A stretch of 64,000 nt of DNA, from positions 2,666,001-2,730,000 of the forward strand of contig NZ_JASGJZ010000001.1 of the NCBI RefSeq assembly GCF_047601025.1, written 5' to 3'. Within the stretch, counting starts at the first letter, position 1; every line of letters starts with the position of its first letter. The notes below the pieces were generated by a model that did not search any database, was not told the DNA's origin, and was given only the letters and a program-made list of their open reading frames with translations. The stretch is from Pseudorhodoferax sp047601025 (lineage in GTDB: Bacteria > Pseudomonadota > Gammaproteobacteria > Burkholderiales > Burkholderiaceae_C). The position numbers and the translations under genes were made by a program. Shown piece after piece: positions 62,465 to 64,000 of the stretch.

Positions 62465-63246
62465 GGCGCTTCCGTCGCTGTTGCCTCTTCGCTTTCCATG
62501 TAGGCGCGGAATGCGCGCAGCGCTATCTTTATCACTCTAGTTTCTGGGCTCTGCGGACGTGGCACTGCTCGTATGTCTTTGACCGCACCCAATGCCATCA
62601 GCGCGACCTTCTCGCTCTCGGACAAAGAGAACGGCAAGGGTGGCTCTGTCGCTTCAAAGAAGTTGACCGCGACGTAGAAAGGACTTGCTGCGCTTGTCCG
62701 GCCGCTGCGTGGCGGGGGATTCACCGAGTAAGTCAGATTGATCGACTCGAATTTCTTTGATGACTGGCCGTTGGGAGCGATAGTGAGCTTTGCCCGGCAT
62801 ACCTTTTTATATGTGCGCTTGTCCTCGACCCGGTCCGGAAGGGGCTCATGTTGAGCAAGACTGACACTCACTGCCTCCCTAATCACCCCGTAGTTCTTGA
62901 GCATTAGGTAGGCTGTAAAGTTCTCGCCTTTAAACAGATCTGGCGCCCCTGTTTCCAAGCGCGATCGCAGCCATTTCCCGTCGACGGCAATCGCGACGTG
63001 GGGGTGATACATATCGATCATTGCTTGATGTCGATCGGATATCTGCAATGCGAGCGGCTTCTGCGCTTGGCCGTCATCCGACGTGCCTGTCTCCCGAAGC
63101 GCGTTCTTGACGAGTGTGTAGACCGTTGTTCTCATCAAATCTTGGGCTTCTTTGCTATCGTAGTCGGGCACGCGATCGCAGCCGGAAAGAAGTGCCAACG
63201 TCAGAAGTAAGCAGACAAAGCTCCGATGTTGCAACAGGATCTCCAT
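62398..63246 (-). CDS. Cassette-borne lipoprotein, unknown function
   Basis: The 282-residue protein has a signal peptide and lipobox (LLTLALLSGCDRV), so it is probably an outer- or inner-membrane lipoprotein. The remainder is a soluble domain I do not recognise. Its last about 20 residues (PNPSIERTPPGKPVSASHVK) are encoded by the attC site, a tail shared by many cassette proteins. ATG 63246 lies 15 bp after the attC core, and a TTG three codons upstream is an alternative. Confidence 0.65.
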   Translation of the reverse strand: MEILLQHRSFVCLLLTLALLSGCDRVPDYDSKEAQDLMRTTVYTLVKNALRETGTSDDGQAQKPLALQISDRHQAMIDMYHPHVAIAVDGKWLRSRLETGAPDLFKGENFTAYLMLKNYGVIREAVSVSLAQHEPLPDRVEDKRTYKKVCRAKLTIAPNGQSSKKFESINLTYSVNPPPRSGRTSAASPFYVAVNFFEATEPPLPFSLSESEKVALMALGAVKDIRAVPRPQSPETRVIKIALRAFRAYMESEEATATEAPPNPSIERTPPGKPVSASHVKR

Positions 63247-63260
63247 ACGCGCCAAGAAGC

Positions 63261-63318
63261 GCCCAACGTCGATGCTCAGCGGACGCCGAACGCGGTCCGC
63301 TGGAGCAACTAGTTAGAC
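63261..63318 (-). other. attC site, complete consensus
   Basis: On the minus strand: GTCTAAC (R'', RYYYAAC) at the 5' end and GTTGGGC (R', GTTRRRY) at the 3' end, 58 bp in total. The arms TGCTCCAGCGGAC and GTCCGCTGAGCA pair perfectly except for one unpaired C in the left arm, the extrahelical base expected of a folded attC. The orientation fits cassette genes on the minus strand. Confidence 0.8.
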
Positions 63319-63581
63319 AGTGAACTTACTGGGGAACAACCGATATGCGATATAGCAACCTGCGGAGGCAGGCGGCGCTTGGCCGTGGAAGGCATGATGC
63401 CACTGGCGCCTGGAGCGGCCAAGCGCTGGCTGCCGTAGCGCATCCGGTTGAACGAGGCGTCACAGGCAGTCGTTCGGAAGCTCAACATCAGAAGACTAGA
63501 CCAAGGAGCCAGGACAGGAGTCGCAATGCAGCCCAGCCAAGCGCGAACAAGGCTGCCAGCGCCGCGGGGGAGTTGATCCAT
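63309..63581 (-). CDS. Possible cassette ORF, 90 residues
   Basis: An open frame from ATG 63581 ends with a TAG inside the attC at 63261-63318, as cassette genes often do. It has no good ribosome site and no recognised family; composition is neutral. Alternative frames (63488-63790) are no better supported. Confidence 0.3.
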   Translation of the reverse strand: MDQLPRGAGSLVRAWLGCIATPVLAPWSSLLMLSFRTTACDASFNRMRYGSQRLAAPGASGIMPSTAKRRLPPQVAISHIGCSPVSSLSN

Positions 63582-63728
63582 GCTGCTGTTGCGCCAGTTG
63601 TCCGGGCCGACTTTCGCCCTATAGCTGATCGAGCAAGATCAGAGCCGCTGCGAGTGAGGATGTCGTCCTTGCCCCTTACGTGAATATCAAGTGTTATGGA
63701 GTTGTTAGCTCTCACTACTGACTTTGGC

Positions 63729-64000
63729 TCACGGATCCCTGAAGATACGCTTGCGAAGCGCGGGAAACATCTTGAAAGCAATGCTGGCAATTGGTGTAAT
63801 CACTACAGACGCTAACAACGGGACGAAAATGAAGTAGGAGGCGTCAAAGGCGACTATGGTCATCAATTGTGCAGCTAGCACAAGTGCGACACCAACAATC
63901 AAGCCGCCTACAGGAAGCCAGAATGCCTTTGCGCCAACCGAGAATAACAGTAGGCCAAAGAATGATCCTGTCGCGGCAAAAACAAGGGACGAAACGAGTC
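63729..64000 (-). CDS. Membrane protein, C-terminal part (5' end beyond window)
   Basis: The minus frame is open from the window edge to TGA at 63729-63731. It encodes three or so hydrophobic stretches (SLVFAATGSFFGLLLFSVGA, LPVGGLIVGVALVLAAQ, FIFVPLLASVVITPIASIA) and ends FPALRKRIFRDP. The start is outside the window. No family identified. The low GC and minus strand fit the cassette array. Confidence 0.65.
   Translation of the reverse strand, partial: LVSSLVFAATGSFFGLLLFSVGAKAFWLPVGGLIVGVALVLAAQLMTIVAFDASYFIFVPLLASVVITPIASIAFKMFPALRKRIFRDP

Noticed and set aside
63488..63790. Minus-strand frame ending LLSWLLGLVF as a cassette gene
   Set aside because: It overlaps the better-supported end of the membrane protein at 63729, lacks a ribosome site, and its stop is not near an attC site.

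Overview
The window is high-GC (about 70 percent) DNA from a betaproteobacterium, most likely of the order Burkholderiales. The evidence is the rpsF-priB-rpsR-rplI-dnaB order, a lone phaB for polyhydroxyalkanoate synthesis, four TctC/Bug-type periplasmic binding proteins in one cluster, an AmpC enzyme and a PEP-CTERM protein. The family or genus cannot be fixed from the sequence alone.

Layout. 1-8.8 kb is core: the 3' end of ppsA, a sodium:solute symporter that appears to be a small-subunit/large-subunit fusion, the S6-PriB-S18-L9 operon, dnaB, a PLP dehydratase, serS and a tRNA-Ser(CGA) just behind serS. 8.8-11.9 kb is accessory: a 39-bp terminator occurs twice and brackets a PEP-CTERM protein gene, followed by a class C beta-lactamase. 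12-31.5 kb is again mostly core: phaB, a Kef-type antiporter, two multihaem cytochromes c, pssA, glgX, sodC, a trpS / site-2 protease / yciO-like / DMT / PHP-phosphoesterase block, rpmB-rpmG, trxB, a Crp/Fnr regulator, ftsK-lolA and an NlpC/P60 lipoprotein. The yciO-like frame has lost its stop.

31.5-50.7 kb is a catabolic island of 18 genes in five divergent or convergent transcription units. It encodes dehydrogenases, an acyl-CoA synthetase, a thiolase, an amidohydrolase, carboxymuconolactone-decarboxylase-like proteins, a flavin monooxygenase, a dienelactone hydrolase and four TctC receptors around one LysR regulator. Six promoters, and possibly a seventh, carry an inverted repeat of the form GCAA-N5/6-TTGC about 33-36 bp upstream of a TAGAAT-like -10 box. 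This predicts a single LysR regulon. The substrate is unknown.

50.7-57.5 kb holds an ABC exporter, a sulfide/persulfide module (MFS, MBL-fold dioxygenase-like protein, BigR/SqrR-type repressor, rhodanese, DUF2892 protein), a gluconolactonase-like protein and a YnfA-type protein. 57.9-61.6 kb is a mobile-DNA graveyard: a broken YefM-like antitoxin, an IS5-type transposase fragment, an internally deleted IS110 relic and a PAS-GGDEF cyclase. From about 61.9 kb to the window end, GC falls and minus-strand genes are separated by attC-like sites. One of these sites has both core sequences and an extrahelical base. This looks like the distal end of a chromosomal integron cassette array whose integrase, if present, would lie beyond the right edge.
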